DNA from: Asaia bogorensis
Lineage (GTDB): Bacteria; Pseudomonadota; Alphaproteobacteria; Acetobacterales; Acetobacteraceae
DNA: 15,048 nt
Assembly: GCA_945886995.1 (NCBI GenBank)
Contig: CAMCZJ010000059.1
Span: 1-15,048, forward strand
Direction of reading: 5' to 3'
The position numbers and the translations under genes were made by a program. Of the stretch, positions 1 to 6,917 are shown in pieces; positions within the stretch are counted from its first letter, which is position 1; each line of letters opens with the position of its first letter. Below the pieces are notes generated by a model. It saw only the letters and a program-made list of their open reading frames with translations, had not been told where the DNA came from and searched no databases.

Positions 1-280
1 CACCGCTCGCCGCATGATACGATAGGCTATCAGTGAGATTTCCGCCGTCGCCCAGCAGCGAGTCATTCCCAAGCCCGCCTTGGACCGAATCACTGCCGGC
101 GCCCGCGACAATCGTGTCATCGCCCGCCGCACCATCCAGCGTGTCATTGCCGACCCCGCCATCAATGCTATCCGCGCCTATATTGCCGAGGATCGAGTCA
201 TTGCCTGAATTGATGAGGTTTGCGCCCCCCGGAAACGTATCGCCGGCGGTATTGGTCAGGCTGACGGTCACACCACTCAT
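1..280 (-). CDS. RTX-type calcium-binding repeat protein, N-terminal part (runs off left edge)
   Basis: The minus-strand frame starting at 280-278 stays open for 93 codons to the window edge. It begins MSGVTVSLTNTAGD and is then almost entirely glycine/aspartate-rich nonapeptide repeats such as GGVGNDTLDG, AAGDDTIVAG and GGLGNDSLLG, the signature of hemolysin-type (RTX) calcium-binding beta-rolls. A clear ribosome site, AAGGAG, lies about 7 bases before the ATG, which fixes the start. Proteins of this type are usually secreted without an N-terminal signal peptide by a type I (ABC/MFP/OMF) exporter and fold in external calcium. No signal peptide is visible here. The repeats start within about 25 residues of the N-terminus, so any catalytic or adhesive domain must lie beyond the window. 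The class is firm; the specific role (protease, lipase, adhesin, S-layer) cannot be told. Confidence 0.85.
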   Translation of the reverse strand, partial: MSGVTVSLTNTAGDTFPGGANLINSGNDSILGNIGADSIDGGVGNDTLDGAAGDDTIVAGAGSDSVQGGLGNDSLLGDGGNLTDSLSYHAASG

Positions 281-513
281 CTTCAGACTCCTTAAATTTG
301 CGGAGCTGGGCTATCTCACGCCCGACGGCCTTGTCGCGCGAACAGCCAAGCTTCATTCAAAGCAGCGCCCAAAGGCGCGGCATTAGAGAAGGAAGGTCTA
401 TCGCGCAAAAAGCTTTCCGAACGTGTAACCGACACTCCGAAATGTCGTTAGTTCTTTCTTTACCGGGCAAAAATGAGTTCGACAAGCTGCGTTTATGGCC
501 CACCATGTATTTT

Positions 514-541
514 TTTATATTACAGCTTTATTGTCTTCCAA
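514..541 (-). promoter_or_regulatory. Candidate sigma70-like promoter for the RTX gene
   Basis: Read on the minus strand, TTGGAA (541-536) is followed after 16 bases by TATAAA (519-514), a fair match to -35 and -10 hexamers in an A+T-rich patch. The implied start near 507 would give a leader of roughly 225 bases before the RTX start codon. This is pattern matching only, and other A+T-rich hexamers nearby could serve instead. Confidence 0.3.
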
Positions 542-549
542 ATCTTCAA

Positions 550-573
550 TCTGGGATCAATTCCTGATCCAGA
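550..573. repeat. Imperfect inverted repeat upstream of RTX promoter
   Basis: TCTGGGATCA and TGATCCAGA form a 9-bp dyad with one extra base in the left arm, separated by 5 bases. It lies just upstream of the candidate RTX -35 element and next to a second dyad. Such a position suits an activator or repressor site, but no factor can be named. Confidence 0.35.
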
Positions 574-576
574 TAA

Positions 577-595
577 ATTCAACCCATGGTTGAAT
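577..595. repeat. Perfect 8-bp inverted repeat, possible operator
   Basis: ATTCAACC, the spacer CAT and GGTTGAAT make a perfect dyad with 8-bp arms. It is about 36 bases upstream of the candidate RTX -35 box and adjacent to the dyad at 550-573. Two dyads in tandem ahead of a secreted-protein gene suggest regulator binding; this is inference. Confidence 0.4.
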
Positions 596-764
596 GGCCG
601 GCTGGATTTGTCCATTGGCGCAATTATTGCCCACCAAATTCTACGCTCAGTTTCGATGCGCTTTCAAGGCCCAAGCGTCCATAGGGGCTCAGCCACGCAA
701 CCGAAGCCAGATTTCAGGGAGCAGAGCAATTTTCCGCCGCGCATGAGGTTTGTCCCGGTGATGC

Positions 765-1823
765 TTAAGCTTGGTCCGCTTTACTCCCCGAAAAGCGCAT
801 GATCGCCACGCGCAGCACCGCCTGAAGCGGCGCAGCCAGGGCGATCCCGATGGCGCCGAACAGCGTTCCCATCAGCATTTGCATACCAAGCGCGTGGGCG
901 GGTTGGATATGGACCGTGCGTCGCTGAATGAGTGGCGTGAGAACGTATCCTTCGATGATCTGGATAAGGAGGTAGATCGCGATCACCCAGGCAACCATCG
1001 TACCCCCCTGCGAGGAGGCCGCAATCGCGATTGGAACGGCGCCGACAAAGGCGCCCAGATAAGGGATGAAGTTTAAGACACCCGCCATCAAGCCGAGAAC
1101 CAGCGCACCAGGCGTACCCAAAGCCATCAGCGCCAGCGCGATCGAAAGGGCAACCACGATGATCGTGACGACTTGACCGACAAGCCACCGCTGGAGCGTA
1201 TCTGCCATATCATCCACAATTTCGAGCACAAGGTGGCGGCGCTCACGCGGTAGGAGACTCTCCAGCCCATTTCGATAGGCGGAAGGATTAAGACCGACAA
1301 AGAAGCCGATAAAGAGCGTGAGGAGGGCATCGCCCGCGGTGCCAAGCGCTGATCGCGCACGACCAAAAAGCCCGGCAGGATCGGGCAAGAGTATGCTTGC
1401 AATCTGCTCGTCGGTAATGCGCCCGCCGTTCGGACCGGGTGTCTGAACCCCCATATCCGCGAGCCGATTCCCGATATTCTTCAGCTGGGTTGTAAGGACG
1501 CGGTGCAATTCGTCCCATTCCTGGACGATTGTGTATCCGCCCCAGGCGATACCAACCAGTGTTAGGCCCGCGAAGATTGTGCAGACGATGGCGAAGCAGG
1601 CACCACGACCCAGTGGAAGAATGTGCAGAAGCCCGCGCGTCGCGGCATCGAGAAGAGCCGCGAGGAGTAATCCGCCGAAGATCATCAGCAGCGCGCCAGA
1701 CGTCTGCCAGGCGAGAAAGACGCCCGTGGCGAGCGCGGCAGCGATCAGTGGCGACCGGAAACTGTTGCGCATGGACGCACCGCACTTGACTGAGCCATCT
1801 TCGCTTGGCTCATTCTTGATCAT
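765..1823 (-). CDS. AI-2E/PerM family transporter (membrane protein)
   Basis: A 352-residue hydrophobic protein with the features of the AI-2E/PerM (formerly UPF0118) family. It has an N-terminal pair of membrane segments (about residues 25-75), a soluble amphipathic middle, and a C-terminal block of several membrane helices. The conserved stretch GVLNFIPYLGAFVG lies about two thirds along, followed by IEGYVLTPLIQRR and a closing glycine-rich helix pair. Family members include the AI-2 exporter TqsA and Na+/H+ antiporter-like proteins, so the substrate is open. Length is usual for the family. The start is uncertain: ATG at 1823 gives the longest form, while ATG at 1772 (MRNSFRSPL) would also keep all membrane segments; neither has a good ribosome site. 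The gene stands alone, back to back with the recombinase remnant to its right. Confidence 0.85.
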   Translation of the reverse strand: MIKNEPSEDGSVKCGASMRNSFRSPLIAAALATGVFLAWQTSGALLMIFGGLLLAALLDAATRGLLHILPLGRGACFAIVCTIFAGLTLVGIAWGGYTIVQEWDELHRVLTTQLKNIGNRLADMGVQTPGPNGGRITDEQIASILLPDPAGLFGRARSALGTAGDALLTLFIGFFVGLNPSAYRNGLESLLPRERRHLVLEIVDDMADTLQRWLVGQVVTIIVVALSIALALMALGTPGALVLGLMAGVLNFIPYLGAFVGAVPIAIAASSQGGTMVAWVIAIYLLIQIIEGYVLTPLIQRRTVHIQPAHALGMQMLMGTLFGAIGIALAAPLQAVLRVAIMRFSGSKADQA

Positions 1824-1866
1824 GGCGCCGGTAGCTGACCCGTGCTCGCCATCACAGGGCGCTTCG

Positions 1867-2049
1867 GATGAAGGGAAGGAAGGGGTCTCCGAGCGGTTTA
1901 TCGGGCGGATGATCCGGCTGGCCTATCTGGCGCCCGAGGTGCTGGAGGCGCTGGTGGTGAAGCGGCGGCCGCCGGCGATTTCGATCAATGAGATGGTCGA
2001 GGTGGCGAAACTGCCTTGGGGAGAGCAGATGGGGCGGGTGTTCGGGTGA
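1867..2049 (+). pseudogene. Serine-recombinase-type protein, C-terminal remnant
   Basis: This plus-strand frame reads EGVSERFIGRMI, RLAYLAPEVLEALV and KLPWGEQMG before its stop. That matches the C-terminal helix-turn-helix region of large proteobacterial site-specific serine recombinases, where a (I/V)S.(R)(Y/F)(V/I)..(L/M)IRLA.LAP(D/E) block is followed by a short tail ending in W.EQ. The catalytic resolvase domain and the recombinase domain are missing: upstream the frame simply runs antisense through the AI-2E transporter gene and is not protein-like. No start codon or ribosome site belongs to this piece. It is best seen as the tail of a deleted mobile-element gene. A second remnant of the same family lies at 9997-10143 in the same orientation. 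The family call rests on remembered motif similarity. Confidence 0.6.
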
Positions 2050-2160
2050 GATTCGTCCCCGCTATGAGCAGTGTGTTCACTGACGAATTCTTCCTCGCGG
2101 CGATGGGTCACTCAAAATCCGGGAAAATGACGATCTTTGGACCCAAGCGTAAAATCACTA

Positions 2161-2187
2161 TTGACAAACCTTCTGGCGATTTAACAG
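2161..2187 (+). promoter_or_regulatory. Weak candidate promoter for the TRAP operon
   Basis: A perfect TTGACA (2161-2166) lies in the gap before the TRAP binding-protein gene, but the best following hexamer, TAACAG (2182-2187), is a poor -10 at only 15 bases. It is the only decent -35 match between the recombinase remnant and the operon. It is listed because the operon must have a promoter near here, not because the match is strong. Confidence 0.25.
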
Positions 2188-2239
2188 CGTTACTCCAACG
2201 CGCTTTAAGACAAAAAAATTCAACGCGAAGAGGGAAACA

Positions 2240-3367
2240 ATGTCCAAGCATGAATCTGTTGACGTGGCTGCTGCCAAAGCCATCAACGAGCCATCGACAG
2301 TTAACCGGCGCAGCTACCTGAAAACGGCAGCGATCGGTGCTGCTGGTTCTGCGGTTCTCGCGGCCCCTACAATCGCCAACGCACAAAACCGGACTTGGCG
2401 GCTGAAGCTACAAAGTAACTTCACGGGTATTGGCATTGAATCCCAGGATCGATCAGCCAGGCTTTTTGTTGAACGGGTCAATAGAATGTCAGGCGGTCGC
2501 ATTGAAGTGACGAACTTCAATGCTGAAGTACTCCTAGGTATTGGAGAGACATTCCGCGGTGTTGGGTCTGGTGTTGCTGACATCGCCGTGACCGCGCCCA
2601 TCTACCATCGCGGCATCGTGCCGGTAGCGGAATATCTTTGGGCGGTACCTTTCTTCCCATTCACAAACCTCGAATTTTACGAGCTCATTTACCAATATAT
2701 GGGCATCAAGGAAGTCTTTCAGGAAGCCTATAGGCCACACAATATCGCGCACCTGACTTATGTTTGCTCAGATGAATGGGGCGCTATGGTTTCAACGCGA
2801 CCTGTAGCGAAGTATGCCGACTTCAGGGGCATGAAGGTACGTGCCTTCGGGATTTGGGCCGACTGGCTTGTCCATAATGGTGCCTCCATTGTCACAGTCC
2901 CGGGTGGCGAAGTGTATACGGCGATCCAAACCCGAATACTTGATGCGGCTGCCTTTGGTTCACCAGATGCATGGGCCGGCATGAAAATGCATGAGGTCTG
3001 CAAATACTACATAAACCCTTCAGTCGTACCCTATGACGTTACTGAAGTGATCATGAACCAAAGAACCTTCAATTCCATGCCCGCTGACCTGCAGGAGGTG
3101 ATGATATCAGCAGCTCGGGTCATGAACCTGGAGATTTCGGCGCTCACGATTCCCACTGACGTACGAGGGCGCAAAAGACTTGCTGATGGCGGGATGCAAA
3201 CCATGATGATCCCTGATGATGAACTTACCAAAGCTGCTGACTGGTGCTGGAATCGCTTTGTTGGCATGCGGGGCCGTATGCCGTTCATCGACAGGGTCAT
3301 TGATATCTATTCTGAGGCGCGCCAAGTCTACAAGGATTACTACGGACCTAAGCGTCTTCCGGCTTAA
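2240..3367 (+). CDS. dctP: TRAP transporter solute-binding protein, DctP family, Tat-exported
   Basis: A 375-residue periplasmic binding protein of a tripartite ATP-independent transporter. The N-terminus carries a twin-arginine motif, NRRSYLK (residues 22-28), a hydrophobic stretch and an A-x-A cleavage site (ANA, about 45-47), so it is probably exported folded by the Tat system. The DctP fold shows in GGRIEVTNF, the GVGSGVADIAV block, and FRGMKVRAFG, whose arginine sits where family members bind the substrate carboxylate. GGEVYTAIQTRILDAAAF follows. The ribosome site AGAGGG precedes the ATG. It is first in a P-Q-M-SDR operon. Tat export recalls the COG4663-type (mannitol/chloroaromatic) branch, but the ligand, probably an organic acid, cannot be named from sequence alone. 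Confidence 0.92.
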   Translation: MSKHESVDVAAAKAINEPSTVNRRSYLKTAAIGAAGSAVLAAPTIANAQNRTWRLKLQSNFTGIGIESQDRSARLFVERVNRMSGGRIEVTNFNAEVLLGIGETFRGVGSGVADIAVTAPIYHRGIVPVAEYLWAVPFFPFTNLEFYELIYQYMGIKEVFQEAYRPHNIAHLTYVCSDEWGAMVSTRPVAKYADFRGMKVRAFGIWADWLVHNGASIVTVPGGEVYTAIQTRILDAAAFGSPDAWAGMKMHEVCKYYINPSVVPYDVTEVIMNQRTFNSMPADLQEVMISAARVMNLEISALTIPTDVRGRKRLADGGMQTMMIPDDELTKAADWCWNRFVGMRGRMPFIDRVIDIYSEARQVYKDYYGPKRLPA

Positions 3368-3375
3368 GCCCTGAT

Positions 3376-3408
3376 GCTGGGCTGCGTCAGGTAATTGCGC
3401 AGCCTAGC
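3376..3408 (+). other. Strong stem-loop in the TRAP binding-protein/permease gap
   Basis: GCTGGGCTGCG (3376-3386) pairs with CGCAGCCTAGC (3398-3408): 11 base pairs with one G-U pair and an 11-base loop, beginning 8 bases after the binding-protein stop. No U-tract follows, so it is not a typical intrinsic terminator. Hairpins in this position in binding-protein operons often protect the upstream mRNA from 3' exonucleases and give more binding protein than permease. That role is inferred. Confidence 0.55.
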
Positions 3409-3527
3409 CCCCGTCAAACTTACATGAAGCTGAGCTTGTTGCTGCCGCTTGGCTTCCAAGATTCGGAACGCAAGCAAAGCTTCTTGATAGCAATTGCCGC
3501 AATAATTCCAGAAAAATGGGGTACGCC

Positions 3528-4091
3528 ATGAAAGTGATCGAAGCCTATCTTAGGTTTACGGATTGGCTCAACGCCAAATTTGCCTGGATTGTCGCGTTTC
3601 TGATATGTCCGATGCTCTTCATCATGGTTTGGGAAATTGTGATGAGGTATTTTTTGAATTCGCCTTCCCAATGGGCGTACGAAATTTCCCTTTTCATCTT
3701 TGGCGCCTATATCGTTCTCGGCGGTGCCTACACATACCTTACAGGTGGCCACATTAATGTAGACATCTTTTGGGGGAAGTTATCACCTCGCGGTCGCGCC
3801 ATCACTGATGTCTTCACCAGTGTTTTTGCATTTCTCTACCTTGGCGTGTTGTTCTGGGTATCGCTGGAGATCACCATCAATTCCTGGCAGATCGGCGAAA
3901 CCACCATGTCGCATTGGAAGCCCATCTACTATCCGCTGCGGACAACTCTCCCGGTTGGTTGCTTCCTTTTCCTAATGCAGGTGGTGGCACAGCTTATTCG
4001 AAACATCGGCATGGCTGTCACCGGCCGGGAAGTTTTTCCGGTCCGAACCCACATCCCCGGCTTTTCCTCAGGCTCCGCGCCAGTAGGGTAA
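3528..4091 (+). CDS. dctQ: TRAP transporter small permease, DctQ family
   Basis: A 187-residue membrane protein with four predicted membrane helices, at about residues 17-38, 50-70, 91-114 and 134-155. The family pattern is plain: WEIVMRYFLN, then W.YEIS, then GGAYTYLTGGHINVDIFWGKL. It forms the integral-membrane complex with the large permease downstream and completes the P-Q-M set. The ATG at 3528 has GGGG 6 bases upstream and gives the typical start MKVIEAY; an in-frame ATG at 3516 would add four residues but has a poorer ribosome site. The gap from the binding-protein gene is about 160 bp and contains a stem-loop. About 55 bp separate it from the large-permease gene. Confidence 0.9.
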   Translation: MKVIEAYLRFTDWLNAKFAWIVAFLICPMLFIMVWEIVMRYFLNSPSQWAYEISLFIFGAYIVLGGAYTYLTGGHINVDIFWGKLSPRGRAITDVFTSVFAFLYLGVLFWVSLEITINSWQIGETTMSHWKPIYYPLRTTLPVGCFLFLMQVVAQLIRNIGMAVTGREVFPVRTHIPGFSSGSAPVG

Positions 4092-4145
4092 CCGCCAAAT
4101 GACAATCGCCGCACAAAACAAAAAAATCGCTGCTGGAGGTTAAAC

Positions 4146-5465
4146 ATGCTCTCTCTTGGCCCTGAATGGCTCACGATTATCCTGTTCGGCAGCCTGGTCC
4201 TGCTTCTGATGGCAGGGGTCCCACTTGTCTTTGCGATCGGTGGTGTGGCGACTTTTTTCATCATTATCCTCTGGGGGCCCCACGCGCTGCCCATCCTGGC
4301 CAATCGAACCTATATGGCCATGGATATGTTCCTGCTTGTTGCGGTTCCCATGTTCATATTCATGGGTGCAATGCTGCAACGATGTGGCATTGCCGAGGAT
4401 ATGTATGAATTAATGTATCATTGGTTGGGCGGGCTACGTGGGGGGCTTGCCGCTGGCACTGTGCTGATCTGCACCATGTTTGCAGCCATGGTCGGAATTA
4501 GCGGCGCCGCCACGACATCCATGGGACTTATCGCGCTGCCTTCCATGTTGAAGCGTGGCTACAGCAAACGGATCGCGATTGGGTGTATTTCGGCTGGCGG
4601 GTCGCTTGGCATCCTTATTCCACCAAGTGTCTTGATGATCGTTCTTGCTCTTACGTCGCGCGTGTCGGTAGGGCAGATGTTCATAGCGGGCATCCTGCCA
4701 GGTCTGCTCCTCAGCGGTCTTTTCATAGCTTATATTCTGATACGTTCCCATTTTCAGAAGGACATAGGGCCGGCTGTGCCTGTAGAGGCACGGCTACCAC
4801 TGCGCGAAAGATCGCGTCTGCTGGTGGCGCTTCTGCTGCCGATCGGGCTTATCTTTTCCGTCATGGGCTCTATGTTTTTCGGCATCGCGACACCAAGCGA
4901 GGCTTCGGCCATCGGCGCCCTCGGCGCGATTCTTAGTGCGGCACTGAAACGCACATTGACCCGTGAGAGTTTTTCTTCGGCATTATTCATTACGCTCCGC
5001 CTGAGCGCCATGGTTATTTGGATTGTCTTCGCAGCCTCTGCCTTTACCTCGCTCTATGCCGTAACCGGTGCGGCCTCTCTGGTGAGTACACTCATCAAGG
5101 GCGTTGGCGATCCCTGGACGGTGATCATTGTCATGAACATCATCCTGTTTGTGATGGGGATGTTTTTCGATCCTACGGGCATTGTGCTTTTGACAGCGCC
5201 AATCTTCTTCCCGATCGTTGTGTCTTTGGGCTTTGATCCGCTTTGGTTCGCCATCATCTTCGTGATCAATATGGAACTGGCGTATCTGACGCCGCCTTTT
5301 GGCTTCAATCTTTTTTATATGAAGGCAGTGGCGCCACCCGGCATCACGATGATGGATATCTACAAATCACAAACTCCCTTTGTGCTGCTCATGATCCTTG
5401 GAATGGCTTTATGCATGATCTTCCCCAGCATCATCACCTGGCTGCCAAGCATGATGAATTCGTAA
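4146..5465 (+). CDS. dctM: TRAP transporter large permease, DctM family
   Basis: A 439-residue, very hydrophobic protein with about 12 membrane segments. It is the ion-coupled transport subunit of the TRAP system and acts in the inner membrane, using the sodium or proton gradient. Family hallmarks are FIFMGAMLQRCGIAEDMY near residue 75, the MVGISGAATTSMGLIALP block, the scoop-like GGSLGILIPPS motif, and in the second half FDPTGIVLLTAPIFFP and TPPFGFNLFY. Length is normal and nothing is broken. GGAGG lies 6 bases before the ATG, a strong ribosome site. It is third in the operon after DctP and DctQ; a stem-loop follows its stop codon, and a dehydrogenase gene comes about 200 bp later. Confidence 0.93.
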   Translation: MLSLGPEWLTIILFGSLVLLLMAGVPLVFAIGGVATFFIIILWGPHALPILANRTYMAMDMFLLVAVPMFIFMGAMLQRCGIAEDMYELMYHWLGGLRGGLAAGTVLICTMFAAMVGISGAATTSMGLIALPSMLKRGYSKRIAIGCISAGGSLGILIPPSVLMIVLALTSRVSVGQMFIAGILPGLLLSGLFIAYILIRSHFQKDIGPAVPVEARLPLRERSRLLVALLLPIGLIFSVMGSMFFGIATPSEASAIGALGAILSAALKRTLTRESFSSALFITLRLSAMVIWIVFAASAFTSLYAVTGAASLVSTLIKGVGDPWTVIIVMNIILFVMGMFFDPTGIVLLTAPIFFPIVVSLGFDPLWFAIIFVINMELAYLTPPFGFNLFYMKAVAPPGITMMDIYKSQTPFVLLMILGMALCMIFPSIITWLPSMMNS

Positions 5466-5500
5466 TGTGGGGTAATGATGGGGAGAGTATGCGTCTGGAA

Positions 5501-5535
5501 TGACAAGAGGCATCGCCGCTGAAATGCCCTTGTCA
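5501..5535 (+). other. Stem-loop after the large-permease gene
   Basis: TGACAAG-A-GGCAT (5501-5513) pairs with ATGCCCTTGTCA (5524-5535): 12 base pairs with one bulged A and a 10-base loop, starting about 35 bases after the dctM stop. The following bases are not U-rich. It may be a processing or stability hairpin, or a partial terminator that separates the transporter genes from the dehydrogenase. The call rests on pairing alone. Confidence 0.5.
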
Positions 5536-5570
5536 GATCACCTTCATACCCGAGATCTCCGTCTGATCTG
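5534..5570. repeat. 7-bp inverted repeat ahead of the dehydrogenase gene
   Basis: CAGATCA (5534-5540) and TGATCTG (5564-5570) are perfect inverted copies 23 bases apart, in the gap between dctM and the dehydrogenase gene. The first copy overlaps the right arm of the 5501-5535 stem-loop, so the two structures could exclude each other in RNA, or the pair could be a regulator site. At this arm length it could also be chance. Confidence 0.25.
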
Positions 5571-5661
5571 AGCCAAGCTATTCGCCACCGCGCTCTGGAA
5601 GAACGGTTGATAGCCGTTTGGGGTGGACAGCCACTCAACCTTGACCGATGCTGGAGGAAAC

Positions 5662-6441
5662 ATGAAGAATGGACGGTTTACCGGGAAGATCGCAGTAATC
5701 ACCGGTGGCGCATCGGGCATAGGACTTGCGATCGCGCGACGCTTCATCGCGGAAGGCGGACGCGTTGTGGCGAATGATATCAATCCCGATCGGATAGCCA
5801 CGCTGCAAAGCGAACTCGGTCCCAATGGCATCGCCATGCTGGGGGACGTTACCAGGGAAGATGATTTGGCCGCACTTTTCTCCACCGCGTTGGATGAGTT
5901 TGGGGTCGTGGATGCAAGCTTTCATGTCGCGGGGGCCAATCGGCATGGATATATCGCGCGGATGGTGGAGGCAGATTGGGACTTCACCCTCGACCTTTGT
6001 TTGAAGGGCGTGATGTTCGCGATGAAGCACGCGGCACAGGCCATGCTTAAGCAAGGGCACGGGGCGATGGTTAATATCGCATCACTTAACGCGCATGTGC
6101 CGATGCATGCCGGCGCAGCCTATTCAGCGGCCAAGGCTGGGGTTGAAATGTTGACCAAGAATGGCGCTTTGGAGCTCACCCCAAGTGGAATTCGTGTTAA
6201 CGCCATTCTCCCCGGCTTGGTTCAAACGCCGCTGACCAAGCGACATTTCGACAATACTGATATCCACACGGCCTTCCTGCAACGGATCCCTCAAGGCCGC
6301 GCCGCGCAACCGGAGGAGATCGCAGCGCCAGCGCTCTTTCTTGCAAGCGATGACGCGAGTTACGTCTCTGGCGCATCCCTGCTGGTTGACGGCGCCTGGG
6401 CAGTAAGCGGTTATCCGGACATGCGGCCTTGGCGGAATTGA
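5662..6441 (+). CDS. Short-chain dehydrogenase/reductase (SDR), NAD-type
   Basis: A 259-residue classical SDR. The Rossmann motif TGGASGIG is at residues 14-21, Asp39 after the second strand points to NAD(H) rather than NADP(H), GDV (61-63) follows, and the catalytic Ser141, Tyr154 and Lys158 are present (YSAAK). The Asn of the usual tetrad, in the D-V-N-L position, is Cys113 here (LDLCLKG). The C-terminus has the usual LFLASDDASYVSGASLLVDG. GGAGGAAAC directly before the ATG at 5662 fixes this start over an in-frame ATG at 5623. It is last in the TRAP operon, so it probably oxidises or reduces the imported hydroxy/keto compound in the cytoplasm. The substrate is unknown. Confidence 0.88.
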   Translation: MKNGRFTGKIAVITGGASGIGLAIARRFIAEGGRVVANDINPDRIATLQSELGPNGIAMLGDVTREDDLAALFSTALDEFGVVDASFHVAGANRHGYIARMVEADWDFTLDLCLKGVMFAMKHAAQAMLKQGHGAMVNIASLNAHVPMHAGAAYSAAKAGVEMLTKNGALELTPSGIRVNAILPGLVQTPLTKRHFDNTDIHTAFLQRIPQGRAAQPEEIAAPALFLASDDASYVSGASLLVDGAWAVSGYPDMRPWRN

Positions 6442-6917
6442 TACACGCTAATTGGCCATTTTAACCGGCAGTAGCTCATAATGCCGTCAGGGTTCTTCCC
6501 TAGGCCTTCCGCTTCCCTGAACCACGCGCCCCTACGCCTACTTCGGGTTGAGGCCCATTTCTTCTCGGCAGGCGACAGAACCGTCACGAACCGGGCAAGG
6601 CCGCCAAAATCATAAGCTATTGAAAAATTGTGGTTTTCTTTAACCGAACCAATTTTGGCGAGGTTCGGTCGAAAAGAGACAAAAGGGCTTCAGAGACCGA
6701 TTTTGGGCCTTTCCCGGGTCTCCGAGGTTCGGTCGCCTTCGCAAATTCCTTTGAAAACCTCAAAGAAACACAGGCCATTTTTGGGCTTAGGACCAGTTCG
6801 CGATGAAAATCTGGCGGATGAGGCGTACCGGGATGCGAACGGTCTCAAGGCTGGAGCCTTGGAGAGTCGGCGAGATTGTCGATAACCTTCGGCTACGGCG
6901 CGGGGTTGTCTTAGCTC
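6442..6917. other. Gene-free stretch with short direct and inverted repeats
   Basis: No convincing gene is seen on either strand; the one 85-codon plus-strand frame has no ribosome site or protein-like pattern. The middle is unusual. GAGGTTCGGTCG occurs twice (6660-6671 and 6724-6735), and an inverted ACCGAACC lies just ahead of the first copy (6643-6650). CGCCAAAAT (6602-6610) is inverted at 6652-6660, and GAGACC (6693-6698) at 6717-6722. This could be a decayed element, a structured RNA or a regulatory region. Both flanking genes end here, so it is a convergent gap. Confidence 0.5.
6602..6735. repeat. Cluster of nested short repeats
   Basis: The hairpin ACCGAACC/GGTTCGGT (6643-6650 with 6662-6669, loop 11) sits next to the pair CGCCAAAAT/ATTTTGGCG (6602-6610 with 6652-6660), whose right arm fills the loop of the first hairpin. 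The two are therefore mutually exclusive or pseudoknot-forming. A direct copy of GAGGTTCGGTCG recurs 64 bases on. No coding sense is seen. This could be a recombination site, a remnant of a repeat element or a structured transcript. Confidence 0.4.

Larger units (their letters stand above)
281..764. other. Gene-free stretch between RTX gene and AI-2E transporter gene
   Basis: No convincing gene is seen on either strand: the open frames here lack ribosome sites, recognisable motifs and good composition. The part around 430-560 is distinctly richer in A and T than its surroundings. It holds a candidate minus-strand promoter and two neighbouring inverted repeats, listed separately. It most likely serves as the long upstream control region of the RTX gene, and the AI-2E transporter gene ends at its right border. 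Confidence 0.5.

Noticed and set aside
1..280. Plus-strand ORF over the RTX gene, and repeats as a CRISPR array
   Set aside because: The repeats are short, degenerate codon-level repeats encoding calcium-binding turns on the minus strand, not identical repeats with spacers.
298..802. Two overlapping plus-strand ORFs in the left gene-free stretch
   Set aside because: No ribosome site, no family likeness, mixed A+T content; better explained as upstream control DNA of the RTX gene.
1531..1866. Long plus-strand frame that includes the recombinase remnant
   Set aside because: Its first 110 codons lie antisense to the AI-2E transporter and are Arg/Pro/Ser-rich without motifs; only the part after 1867 looks like protein.
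6660..6735. GGTTCGGTC copies considered as tRNA T-arms
   Set aside because: No acceptor or anticodon stems around either copy; the match to a T-loop is incomplete.
6628..6885. 85-codon ORF across the repeat-rich gap
   Set aside because: No ribosome site and the frame crosses the short repeats; no protein-like pattern.
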